From: Mesorhizobium neociceri
Lineage (GTDB): Bacteria; Pseudomonadota; Alphaproteobacteria; Rhizobiales; Rhizobiaceae
Assembly (NCBI RefSeq): GCF_013520985.1
Contig: NZ_JACDTY010000008.1
Location: forward strand, 230,535-294,534
Length of the DNA stretch: 64,000 bases
Reading direction: 5' to 3'
The position numbers were made by a program, and so were the translations under genes. This document shows positions 15,893 to 22,611 of the stretch, in pieces (the stretch's first letter is position 1; every line of letters begins with the position of its first letter). The notes beneath the pieces were generated by a model. It ran no database searches, was not told the DNA's origin, and saw only the letters and a list, made by a program, of their open reading frames with translations.

Positions 15893-16802
15893 GGGCTTTT
15901 CCGAGCATTTGGCTGGCATGGCGGTCGAGGATCGCTTGGGCGGCGTCGGCCTCCGCCTTGAGTACCGGCCAGTCGGGAATATTGCTGTCCCATTCGATGA
16001 GCGCCGGGAGCGGCCCGCAACTGCCGATGATAATATCGAAGAGCTTCCAGACCGCGCCGGCGACCGGGCCGTCATGGCTGTCAATGAGCAGCAGATCGCC
16101 CTCGTCGTCCTCTTGCTTGGCATGGCCGGCCAGGTGGATTTCGCCGACATGTTCGAGTGGGAAATCCGCGAGGTAGGAAAGGGCTGAATAGCGGTGATTG
16201 GTGGCCGAAACGAAAACGTTGTTGACGTCGAGTAGCAGGCCGCAACCGGTACGCTGCACCAGCGCACGGATGAAATCCGTCTCGCTCATCGTTGATTCCA
16301 GGAAAAGGACGTAGGTCGAAGGGTTCTCGAGCAGGATCGGGCGGCCGATCGCCTCTTGCACTTCGTCGATGTGATCCGCAACGCGTGAAACCGTTGCCGG
16401 TGTGTAGGGCAGCGGAAGCAGGTCGTTGTAGTAGGTACTGTCGTGGGTCGACCAAGCTAGATGCTCGGAAACGAGCGCCGGCTCATAGCGCTCGACGAGC
16501 GCCTTGAAACGACCGAGGTGCACTTTGTCGAGCGGCTGCGGTCCGCCGATCGACATGCACACCCCGTGCAGTGAAACAGGATAGTCGTGGCGGATCTTGG
16601 TCAGAGCGTCGTGCGGCGGGCCGCCGGCGCCCATATAGTTTTCGGCATGGACCTCGAAGAAACCGCCGTTTGGCTGGTTGGCGAGGATTGCTGGTAGATG
16701 TTCGTGCTTGAAGCTGGTGCCGACAAGACCAAGGACCGGAAGTGCCGGAAAGCGTGAGGTTTTCGATATGCGGGATGCCAGGTGGGTGGCCAGTCCGTTC
16801 AT
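15879..16802 (-). CDS. bufB: MNIO (DUF692) multinuclear iron oxidative enzyme, BufB-type RiPP maturase
   Basis: A 307-residue TIM-barrel protein of the DUF692 family, now called multinuclear non-heme iron-dependent oxidative enzymes. Metal-ligand motifs along the barrel are visible: FFEVHAENYMG, YPVSLHGVCMS, LVSEHLAW, ILLENPSTY, LLLDVNNVFVSATNH and GEIHLAGHA. Members modify cysteines in ribosomally made peptides; MbnB makes methanobactin's oxazolone/thioamide groups, and BufB makes thiooxazoles in bufferins. The upstream small cysteine-containing precursor and downstream DUF2063 partner complete the system. It is expected to act in the cytoplasm before export. All key His/Glu/Asn/Asp positions appear present. 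Confidence 0.93.
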   Translation of the reverse strand: MNGLATHLASRISKTSRFPALPVLGLVGTSFKHEHLPAILANQPNGGFFEVHAENYMGAGGPPHDALTKIRHDYPVSLHGVCMSIGGPQPLDKVHLGRFKALVERYEPALVSEHLAWSTHDSTYYNDLLPLPYTPATVSRVADHIDEVQEAIGRPILLENPSTYVLFLESTMSETDFIRALVQRTGCGLLLDVNNVFVSATNHRYSALSYLADFPLEHVGEIHLAGHAKQEDDEGDLLLIDSHDGPVAGAVWKLFDIIIGSCGPLPALIEWDSNIPDWPVLKAEADAAQAILDRHASQMLGKAHAAG

Positions 16803-16835
16803 CTTTCCCTCCGCTTTCCGGGCAGGTTGCGTTGC

Positions 16836-17159
16836 TTATGACGGGATGTCGCGGGCCAACTCCGTGGACGAGCCTTTGCGGCCGTCCGGCAGATTCATCG
16901 TCGTGCAGGTGCCGCCGTCGACAAACTTCCAGGCGTTGCCCTGATAATCAACAGTCGACGTGCCTTGGCATGTGGTTCCCGCACCTGCCTTGCAGTCGTT
17001 CTGTCCCTTCAGGGCGACGCCAAAGCACTTCTCCTTGCCGGCATCCATCGCCGCCTTGACCTGTGCCTCGGTCAGCGGCGCGGCCGTCGCAAAAGAAGCA
17101 AGAGCCGTGGCAACAGCGCTGGCCAGTAAGGCGGCGCTCACGGTTGATCTCATTGACAT
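16836..17159 (-). CDS. bufA: Bufferin-type RiPP precursor (DUF2282), exported copper-binding peptide
   Basis: A 107-residue precursor. Residues 1-27 are a Sec-type signal peptide (MSMRSTVSAALLASAVATAL, cleavage near ATAA-P). The core has four cysteines at 45, 56, 64 and 85 in KCFGVA, NDCKAGAGTTCQGTST and GGTCTTM, the DUF2282/BufA1 pattern. In the Caulobacter bufferin the MNIO enzyme changes core cysteines to thiooxazole rings that bind copper, and the product buffers periplasmic copper. GGAGG stands 6 bases before the ATG, an unusually good ribosome-binding site. Only 33 bases separate it from the maturase gene. A SigF-like promoter lies about 60-80 bases upstream. Confidence 0.93.
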   Translation of the reverse strand: MSMRSTVSAALLASAVATALASFATAAPLTEAQVKAAMDAGKEKCFGVALKGQNDCKAGAGTTCQGTSTVDYQGNAWKFVDGGTCTTMNLPDGRKGSSTELARDIPS

Positions 17160-17215
17160 GATTCACCTCCGATTGGGTTGTTGAACACGCCCTTCCTCAA
17201 GCGCGCATTGGTCAG

Positions 17216-17241
17216 TTCGGCCAGGAGGTGGGCTGCGTTAC
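17216..17241 (-). promoter_or_regulatory. ECF (SigF-like) promoter of the bufferin operon
   Basis: Read on the minus strand: GTAACG, then exactly 16 bases, then CGAA (-35 at 17236-17241, -10 at 17216-17219). The Caulobacter SigF promoter consensus, as I remember it, is GTAACC-N16-CGAA, and SigF controls bufferin operons there in response to metal stress. A start about 7 bases on would give a leader near 50 nt. The match is 9 of 10 positions with exact spacing. Confidence 0.75.
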
Positions 17242-17307
17242 CTCTGCTTGGGAACACGACTTCGTGATCGCCCTGTAGCTTGGCCCCAGCCAGACCTTGC
17301 CGCCCAC

Positions 17308-17361
17308 GCCAAGGAGATCGACGACAAGGCTGCCAGCCGCTGGAAGACACCGTCCAAATAA
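17308..17361 (+). pseudogene. Diverged second copy of the moaE 3' end
   Basis: 39 bases (17308-17346) match moaE 14474-14512 at 35 positions. The frame encodes AKEIDDKAASRWK, then TPSK and a TAA stop; three of the four differences are silent. There is no start, ribosome-binding site or upstream moaE body. This is a remnant of a moaE from a related strain or an old duplication. Together with the real moaE end it brackets the bufferin operon. Confidence 0.8.
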
Positions 17362-17440
17362 ACTCTCCCGCAGCCATTCATTGACCGCAATCCTTTGGCC
17401 AATTTGCTGTCATCGGTCAGCCTGGACAAGGGAGAAGGTC

Positions 17441-18208
17441 ATGCTGGACAGGATCGCCGAATTCCTCATCTTCGGCTTCGTGCCGCTGGTCGTCGGCATG
17501 CTGGCGGTGCCGGAAATGTCCAATGCCGCCGAAAAGACCCTGAAGGGCGAAGTGATGTACCGCGAGCGTATCGCGTTGCCGCCCAACGCCGTGCTTTCGG
17601 TACAGCTTGCCGATGTGTCGCTTGCCGATGTGCCGGCCACAATCGTCGGCGAACGCAAGGTGGCGCCGGCCGGCCAGGTGCCCATCAAGTTCGAGATCGG
17701 CTTCGATCCGCAGGTGATAAGGCCTGGCATGATCTATGCGTTGCGGGCGCGCATCACCGCCGACGACAAGTTGCTGTTCGTCACCGATGTGAGCTATCTC
17801 GTCGATCCGCTGAGCGATGCTCCGCAGACCATCGTGCTGAAAATGGTGGCGCCAAGCGACAAGCCGACCTCGGCCTCGGTGTTCGATCAGAGCTGGCTGG
17901 TCGAATATATCGACGGTATCGGTGTGATCGTGCAACCGAAGGCGACGTTCCGGGTCAGCGAAGCCGGCAAGGCCGGCGGCAGCGGCCCCTGCAACACCTA
18001 TTTCGCCACCGTCAAGGTCGAGGGCTCGACGATCGCCATCAGCGACATCGGCTCGACCTACAAGGCATGCGCGCCGGAGGTGATGGCTGAAGAGAAGGCG
18101 CTATTCGACGCGCTGACCAGGGCGGCGTCCTATCATGTTGAAGCCGGCAAGCTCACCATCGCCGACAAGGGCGGCAAGAACATATTGCGCTTCAACGCGG
18201 CAAGCTGA
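17441..18208 (+). CDS. YbaY-family plus META-domain envelope protein
   Basis: 255 residues in two domains. After an N-terminal hydrophobic segment (LIFGFVPLVVGMLAVP) with possible cleavage after SNAA, residues about 30-130 form a YbaY/YscW-type beta domain: LKGEVMYRERIALPPNAVLSVQLADVS and PIKFEIGFDP. Residues about 140-255 form a META (HslJ-like) domain: SWLVEYIDG, RVSEAGKAGGSGPCNTYFATVKVEGSTIAI. Both domains occur in envelope lipoproteins or periplasmic proteins linked to stress tolerance; no enzyme activity is known. GGGAGAAGG precedes the ATG. It begins just beyond the moaE remnant and may mark the old neighbour of moaE. Confidence 0.85.
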   Translation: MLDRIAEFLIFGFVPLVVGMLAVPEMSNAAEKTLKGEVMYRERIALPPNAVLSVQLADVSLADVPATIVGERKVAPAGQVPIKFEIGFDPQVIRPGMIYALRARITADDKLLFVTDVSYLVDPLSDAPQTIVLKMVAPSDKPTSASVFDQSWLVEYIDGIGVIVQPKATFRVSEAGKAGGSGPCNTYFATVKVEGSTIAISDIGSTYKACAPEVMAEEKALFDALTRAASYHVEAGKLTIADKGGKNILRFNAAS

Positions 18209-18407
18209 CGTCGACGGACCGGGCGTGGCGGCGGTGCGGGAATCGTCGTCGCGACTCTCCGACCCGGATTTCGCGACAGCCGGGAATAGTCCGGCCGCGC
18301 GAAGCGTTAACTTTCCATATGGCGGGTAGGCAAAAGGGACATGTCCCTTCACTGAAGCCGCCAGACCGAATGCGGGTCGATCTGGCCACTCAAAAAGGAG
18401 TCCAGAT

Positions 18408-18677
18408 ATGAAAAAGTACGCGCGCATCCTTGCTGCCACAGCCGTATCGCTGATTACCTTCGCCGGCTTTGCCAGGGCCGACGACCATTTGGTCAATGCA
18501 CTTCAGCATGGTCTCAGTCCTGACAGCCAACCCTTCCAGACCAACAAGGCCGGCCACAGTGGCGACCTCGCGCCTGGGCAGGGCAGTCCGTTTGTCGGCG
18601 CCGACACCCAGACACCGGCCACCGACACCGAAGCGGCGAATGATCATGCGAATGTGAAAGAGCGCCAAGCAAAGTGA
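18408..18677 (+). CDS. Small exported protein of unknown function
   Basis: 89 residues: a signal peptide (MKKYARILAATAVSLITFAGFARA, cleavage near residue 24), then a short polar mature region rich in Asp, Gln, Thr and Asn without cysteines. The ATG follows AAAAAGGAGT, a strong ribosome-binding site. A hairpin follows directly after the stop, so it seems to be a single-gene unit. The mature protein of about 65 residues looks unstructured. I do not recognise a family, though its style is close to the small DUF680-type exported proteins at 52.6-53.8 kb. Confidence 0.7.
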   Translation: MKKYARILAATAVSLITFAGFARADDHLVNALQHGLSPDSQPFQTNKAGHSGDLAPGQGSPFVGADTQTPATDTEAANDHANVKERQAK

Positions 18678-18684
18678 CAAGAAG

Positions 18685-18705
18685 CCCGCCGCGAGTAGCG
18701 GCGGG
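18685..18705 (+). terminator. Hairpin after the small exported protein gene
   Basis: An 8-bp perfect stem CCCGCCGC / GCGGCGGG with a 5-nt loop, 8 bases after the stop codon. The following AATTCTCG has few Ts, so termination may be weak. Confidence 0.6.
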
Positions 18706-18757
18706 AATTCTCGTTTGTCAGATATGCCGCGCCGCGGGTTGGCTGCCCTGGAGAGCA

Positions 18758-19234
18758 TCAGACCTGCGGTGGCGGCGGTGCCGGCGTCAGGCCGAACCGG
18801 CGCATCAGGTCCATAAGCCTGGCGCGGTCGGGCGGGCCGCCGGTGCTGAAGATGGCGAAGGCTTCGCGAAAATAGTCCGGACCGATCGCCGCCGGCGTCA
18901 CTACGCACAGCACCTTGGCGGTCTCGGCGGTGTCGTTGTCGAAGCGGTGAACCGCGCCGCGCGGAATGCACAGTGCCTGGCTAGGTCCGATATCATGCCG
19001 GTGTCCGTCGACGGTCAGCGTCAGCACGCCTTCGATCCCGTACATCGTCTCCTCATAGTGGTCGTGGCTGTGTGCCGGGGCGGGCAGGCGTTGCGAGCCG
19101 GCGACCGTCAGTTCGAAGGCGGCGATGCTGCCGTTCGATTGGTCGCCGGTCAGCAGGAAGCGCACGGCAAGGCCGCCATGGCTGATTGTCTCGTCGGCGG
19201 GATTGGCGCGAACCTGGCTGGCTTTGTCTAGCAT
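18758..19234 (-). CDS. Cupin-domain protein, divergent from a marR gene
   Basis: A 158-residue single cupin. The first metal-binding motif is in PAHSHDHYEETMYGIEGVLTL (the two His and the Glu), and the second in GPSQALCIPRGAVHRFDND (His). Such proteins may be dioxygenases, isomerases or ligand-binding proteins. The C-terminal tail GPPDRARLMDLMRRFGL is helical. It shares its promoter region with a divergent marR gene, and two operator-like palindromes lie between them, so MarR control is very likely. No substrate can be named. Confidence 0.85.
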   Translation of the reverse strand: MLDKASQVRANPADETISHGGLAVRFLLTGDQSNGSIAAFELTVAGSQRLPAPAHSHDHYEETMYGIEGVLTLTVDGHRHDIGPSQALCIPRGAVHRFDNDTAETAKVLCVVTPAAIGPDYFREAFAIFSTGGPPDRARLMDLMRRFGLTPAPPPPQV

Positions 19235-19249
19235 TCCATCCTCCTATGT

Positions 19250-19289
19250 GGTAAATCGAATTTACCGATATGGGTAAACTCAATTTACC
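19250..19289. promoter_or_regulatory. Two MarR-type operators in the cupin/marR divergent promoter
   Basis: Two 17-bp inverted repeats with the same arms: GGTAAATCGAATTTACC at 19250-19266 and GGTAAACTCAATTTACC at 19273-19289, centres 23 bp apart (about two helix turns). The second touches the marR start codon. This arrangement suits cooperative binding by a MarR dimer that represses both genes. Confidence 0.85.
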
Positions 19290-19754
19290 ATGGTGTCAAT
19301 GCCGCAATCCACCGAAGATCCGCCGAAGAAGCCGCCGCTGATCGGTGCGCTGCTGCGCGTGCCGGCGCTGGCCATTCACCGCAAGCTGATCAGGGAACTC
19401 AGGGCATCGGGTTTCGAGGACCTCAGCCCGCCGCATATGGCGGTCATACAATATCCTGGCCCGGATGGCCTTCGGCCGAGCGCGCTTGCCGAGCGCGCGG
19501 TGATGAGCAAGCAGGCCATGAACCAGTTGCTCAAGACGTTGGAAGCGATGGGCTACATCACCCGCTCGGCGGCCCCCGATGAGAGCGGCGGGACCATCGT
19601 CCACTTCACCGATCGGGGCCGCGCCGCCTACCAGAAGATGGCCGACATCCTGCTCGACGTCGAGCGGGAATGGGCCGAGGAGCTTGGGCAGAAGCGCTTC
19701 ACCGAGCTGAAAACGCTGCTCGGCGACCTCTGGGACACGCCGCTCATTCGTTGA
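19290..19754 (+). CDS. MarR-family regulator of the divergent cupin gene
   Basis: A 154-residue MarR protein. The winged-helix core is visible in LSPPHMAVIQYPGPDGLRPSALAERAVMSKQAMNQLLKTLEAMGYI, followed by the wing AAPDESGGTIVHFTDRG. The ATG directly abuts the second operator and no ribosome-binding site is present, so the mRNA is probably leaderless; a second ATG three codons later is an alternative start. The paired operators and divergent cupin gene suggest one regulatory unit responding to a small aromatic or lipid-like ligand, as is usual for MarR proteins. Confidence 0.88.
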   Translation: MVSMPQSTEDPPKKPPLIGALLRVPALAIHRKLIRELRASGFEDLSPPHMAVIQYPGPDGLRPSALAERAVMSKQAMNQLLKTLEAMGYITRSAAPDESGGTIVHFTDRGRAAYQKMADILLDVEREWAEELGQKRFTELKTLLGDLWDTPLIR

Positions 19755-19756
19755 GC

Positions 19757-20368
19757 TCAGACCGGCTTCGCCTGCTCGAACATCGCCCCATAGTGATAGG
19801 GCGGTACCTCGACCAGTTTAATAAGCTTCAAGCCGCCGGCTTCGGCATCCGCGATGGTCTGTTGCGGTGACAGCCTGAGTTCGGTTCGCGGGCCGCGCGG
19901 CTCGCCCAGCACTGTCGTTGCCTCACGCGGCTGCTGGTGCCAGTTGACTATGGCAAAGTGTCCGCCAGGAGCGAGCGCCTGGCGCACGGCACGCGCCAGC
20001 CGCGGCCGGTCGGGCACGCCGTGGAAGGCGTTGGCCATGAAGACGAAATCGACGGGCCGGGACACAAGGTCCGCGAGCTCGTAGGCGTCGCCGGCGACGA
20101 ATTCGCAATTGGTCACGCCGGCGCCGGTCAGCCGGCACTGCGCGACCTCCAGCTGGTCGGCGTCGATATCGATGGCGATGACACGGCGGGCGACCGTGGC
20201 GATCGGCAGCGTAAACCAGCCGTCGCCGCAGCAGAGGTCGACCACTTCCATGCCCGGCTTCAGCCCGGTTGCCGCAAGCACGCCGGCGGGATCCGGCCAC
20301 AGCGCCTCCCACCAGCCGCTCGACGGCATCTCGGTGCCCTGGAAGAAACCGGGGATGGCGCTGGTCAT
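19757..20368 (-). CDS. Class I SAM-dependent methyltransferase
   Basis: 203 residues when started at the ATG of MTSAIPGFFQG. Motif I is VVDLCCGDGWFTLPIA (about residues 43-58), the acidic end of strand 2 is VIAIDIDADQLEVA, and motif II/III follows in VDFVFMANAFHGVPDR and LAPGGHFAIVNWH. Substrate specificity is not visible; relatives include ubiquinone/menaquinone methylase-like proteins. A longer frame starts with GTG inside the adjacent palindromic repeat and is unlikely. It ends 2 bases from the marR stop, so the two genes are tightly convergent. Confidence 0.88.
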   Translation of the reverse strand: MTSAIPGFFQGTEMPSSGWWEALWPDPAGVLAATGLKPGMEVVDLCCGDGWFTLPIATVARRVIAIDIDADQLEVAQCRLTGAGVTNCEFVAGDAYELADLVSRPVDFVFMANAFHGVPDRPRLARAVRQALAPGGHFAIVNWHQQPREATTVLGEPRGPRTELRLSPQQTIADAEAGGLKLIKLVEVPPYHYGAMFEQAKPV

Positions 20369-20403
20369 GGTCGGGTCGGTTCCGCTGGTGCCTGGTCCGA
20401 CCT

Positions 20404-20503
20404 TAGAGCAGTTCACCGTTTCGTGGAAACGATGAACTGCTCTATCTCTTTGTTACGCAATTCCGGACGGAAAACCGTTTCACACTTTTCCTGGAATTGC
20501 TGT
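20404..20503. repeat. Compound palindromic repeat, family B
   Basis: Two adjacent hairpins. AGAGCAGTTCA / TGAACTGCTCT (about 20405-20443) encloses CCGTTTCGTGGAAACGA. CAATTCC / GGAATTG encloses GGACGGAAAACCGTTTCACACTTTTCCT. I recognise the AGAGCAATTCC/AAACGGTTTTCC style from repeats scattered through Mesorhizobium genomes. It lies between the methyltransferase and ndk. Confidence 0.8.
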
Positions 20504-20551
20504 AGCCCAGGCCGATCTTCGGGGGGAGTGCAGCGAGGTCCGACGCCAAAG

Positions 20552-20579
20552 AAAAAGGCCGGCGAAACGCCGGCCTTTT
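20552..20579. terminator. Bidirectional Rho-independent terminator after ndk
   Basis: An 11-bp perfect stem AAAGGCCGGCG / CGCCGGCCTTT with a 3-nt AAA loop and A/T runs on both sides. On the minus strand it lies 23 bases after the ndk stop. Confidence 0.92.
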
Positions 20580-20602
20580 GCATGCGTTCCGTTCGCGTCG
20601 GC

Positions 20603-21025
20603 TCAGCCGACGATCTCGGTGTCCGAGAACCAATACTTGATTTCCTGCGCGGCGGTCTCCGGCGCGTCGGAGCCGTGCACCGAATTCTCGCCGATCGACA
20701 GCGCATGGACCTTGCGGATGGTGCCTTCGTCGGCGTTGGCCGGGTTGGTGGCGCCCATCACTTCGCGGTTCCTGGCAATGGCGTTTTCGCCTTCCAGCAC
20801 CTGGACGATGGTCGGCGCCGACGACATGAATTCCACCAGTTCGCCGAAGAACGGGCGATCCTTGTGGACGGCGTAGAAGCCCTCGGCCTCACGGCGGCTC
20901 ATCCATACACGGCGCGAGGCGATGACGCGCAGGCCGGCCTCTTCCAGCATCCTGGTGATGGCGCCGGTGAGGTTGCGCCGCGTCGCGTCCGGCTTGATCA
21001 TGGAAAAGGTGCGTTCGATCGCCAT
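20603..21025 (-). CDS. ndk: Nucleoside diphosphate kinase
   Basis: Ndk balances nucleoside triphosphate pools by moving the gamma phosphate from ATP to other NDPs through a phospho-histidine. The 140-residue length is standard. The catalytic His is at 117 in GENSVHGSD. Other signatures are FSMIKPDATRRNL at the start and GATNPANADEGTIR before the active site. It is cytosolic and normally hexameric or tetrameric. Its leader carries a 20-bp tandem repeat. The bidirectional terminator ends the transcript. Confidence 0.97.
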   Translation of the reverse strand: MAIERTFSMIKPDATRRNLTGAITRMLEEAGLRVIASRRVWMSRREAEGFYAVHKDRPFFGELVEFMSSAPTIVQVLEGENAIARNREVMGATNPANADEGTIRKVHALSIGENSVHGSDAPETAAQEIKYWFSDTEIVG

Positions 21026-21037
21026 TGGTCGTCCTTG

Positions 21038-21077
21038 TGATGAAGAGAGGAATTGGGTGATGAAGAGTGGAATTGGG
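21038..21077. repeat. Two 20-bp tandem copies in the ndk leader
   Basis: TGATGAAGAGAGGAATTGGG is followed directly by the same sequence with one change (A to T). On the transcribed minus strand this puts two CTCTTCATCA boxes 13-52 bases before the ndk start. Confidence 0.75.
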
Positions 21078-21136
21078 AGTGGCGGGCTCTATACAAGCCG
21101 CCCGGTCCATTGCCAAGGGGAGGCGCTTGACCCGCG

Positions 21137-22045
21137 CTATTGCGCCGCGACCGGAGCCCTGGCGGCGCCGACGTCGCGCAGCGGCGGCAGGCCGTAGAGC
21201 CGGCTGTATTCGCGGCTGAACTGCGATGGGCTCTGATAGCCGACGGTATATCCGGCCGAGCCGACATCCAGGCGCTCCGTCAGCATCAGGCGGCGCGCTT
21301 CGTGCAGGCGCAGCTGCTTCTGGTACTGCATCGGCGTCATCGCGGTGACCGCCTTGAAATGATGATGCAGAGACGACACGCTCATGCCGGCGTGTCCGGC
21401 CAGCTCTTCGATGCGCAGCGGCCGCGTGAAGTTCTGCCGCAGCCAGGCGACGGCCTGGGCGATCCTGTTGCTCGGTGTCTCGATCATGGCGATCTGCAGC
21501 AGGCTGGGACCGAACGGACCGGTGGCCACGCGGTAGAGGATTTCCTGCTCGATCAGCGGTGCCATCGCCACAATATCCTCAGGACGATCGAGCAGCCGCA
21601 GCAGTCGCACGACGGCATCCAAAAGATCCGGCGGCGCCTTGTTGACGGCGGCCGCCAACATGTCGGCTGGCGTAGCTGCCAGCCGAGCCGTGCCGATCCG
21701 GCCGAGCAGTTCCTTCAGCCGCTCCGGTTCTATCCTCATGCCGAGGCCGAGGTTTGGCGCTTCGGGGCTAGCCTCAGTCACGCGCGACATCACGGGAAGA
21801 TCGAGCGAGAGCACCATATAGTCGCCGACCCCGTAGTGGTGCACATGCGATCCGAGCGACAGGCTCTTGGCGCCCTGGACGACAAGGCCAAAGAACGGCC
21901 ATTGGAGAGTGTGCACAAGCGCCGTCGTCGACGAACGCCTTACCAGGAAGAGGTTGCCGACCGCCGTCGGATGTTCCCCGTCATCGGCCGTGAAACGCGC
22001 AATGATCGACGCCATTTCCTGGTAGGGGTCGCGCGGCAGCGTCAA
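21137..22045 (-). CDS. AraC-family transcriptional regulator
   Basis: 302 residues. The N-terminal part (about 1-190, with QWPFFGLVVQGAKSLSLG and HVHHYGVGDYMVLSLDLPV) is the AraC N-terminal ligand domain of the type found in many aldo/keto-reductase regulators. The C-terminal two-helix-turn-helix domain is clear: FTRPLRIEELAGHAGMSVSSLHHHFKAVTAMTPMQYQKQLRL, then VGSAGYTVGYQSPSQFSREYSR. Such regulators usually activate an adjacent oxidoreductase operon; here the divergent gene is a small unknown protein, so the target is unclear. Confidence 0.9.
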   Translation of the reverse strand: MTLPRDPYQEMASIIARFTADDGEHPTAVGNLFLVRRSSTTALVHTLQWPFFGLVVQGAKSLSLGSHVHHYGVGDYMVLSLDLPVMSRVTEASPEAPNLGLGMRIEPERLKELLGRIGTARLAATPADMLAAAVNKAPPDLLDAVVRLLRLLDRPEDIVAMAPLIEQEILYRVATGPFGPSLLQIAMIETPSNRIAQAVAWLRQNFTRPLRIEELAGHAGMSVSSLHHHFKAVTAMTPMQYQKQLRLHEARRLMLTERLDVGSAGYTVGYQSPSQFSREYSRLYGLPPLRDVGAARAPVAAQ

Positions 22046-22298
22046 GCGGATATCTCAAAAGCTGTCATGGCCACAATCATATCCAATCCTGCACACACGG
22101 CCAGCGTCGGCAAGTGAGCTTTGCAGGATCGTACATGAATCTTGCAGGATCGCGATAACGTTCGATCGTCGCTTCATCGCATAACGCCGCCAGCGGGAGC
22201 GTGCTCCCAGAGATCAACCATCGGGCTAGCCGTCCGAGGCTGGATGCTCGGCCCCTGACCGTCAAGAGAGGCTAGGATCGGGCAAGCGGAGATATGAA
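22046..22298. other. Divergent intergenic region (253 bp)
   Basis: It separates the AraC gene from the 99-residue protein gene. It contains direct copies of TTGCAGGATCG near 22120-22153 (CTTTGCAGGATCGTAC and TCTTGCAGGATCGCGA, 29 bp apart), which could be paired AraC binding sites. No coding frame is credible. Confidence 0.45.
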
Positions 22299-22598
22299 AT
22301 GACGGAAGCGATCGAAGTGACGACATTCAGGCTCAATGGGCAGTCCTGCCAGGAATTCGTCGCTGCCAACGCAGATATCGACGCCTGGCTGAAACGCCAG
22401 CCGGGCTTTCGATCGCGCCGCATCGCCGAGCGCGATGATGGCAGCATCGTTGACGTGCTGGTCTGGGCCACAGAAGAGGACGGACGCAACGCCGCAAGCG
22501 GCATCATGAGCGAGATGGGGCATTCACCGGTGCATGCGATGATCGATCAGCGTAGCGTGGACTGGACCGTGGCGCCTGTCCGCCACAGTATCGGGTGA
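22299..22598 (+). CDS. Small cytosolic protein, possible dimeric alpha-beta barrel fold
   Basis: 99 residues, without signal or membrane segment. The pattern EAIEVTTFRLNGQSCQEFVAAN, then DIDAWLKRQPGFRSRRIAERDDGSIVDVLVWATEEDGRNAA resembles the ferredoxin-like half-barrel of antibiotic-biosynthesis-monooxygenase-type proteins, with a strand-helix-strand around PGFRSRRI and VDVLVWA. Catalytic identity is not evident. It is divergent from the AraC gene and followed 13 bases later by tag, so it may be co-transcribed with the DNA repair gene. Treat the fold call as tentative. Confidence 0.65.
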   Translation: MTEAIEVTTFRLNGQSCQEFVAANADIDAWLKRQPGFRSRRIAERDDGSIVDVLVWATEEDGRNAASGIMSEMGHSPVHAMIDQRSVDWTVAPVRHSIG

Positions 22599-22611
22599 GG
22601 GAGCTTTTGCG

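Noticed and set aside
13795..17361. A mobile island carrying the bufferin operon with its own integrase
   Set aside because: No integrase, transposase or terminal inverted repeats were found between the two moaE ends; the evidence supports recombination or duplication, not a specific mobile element.
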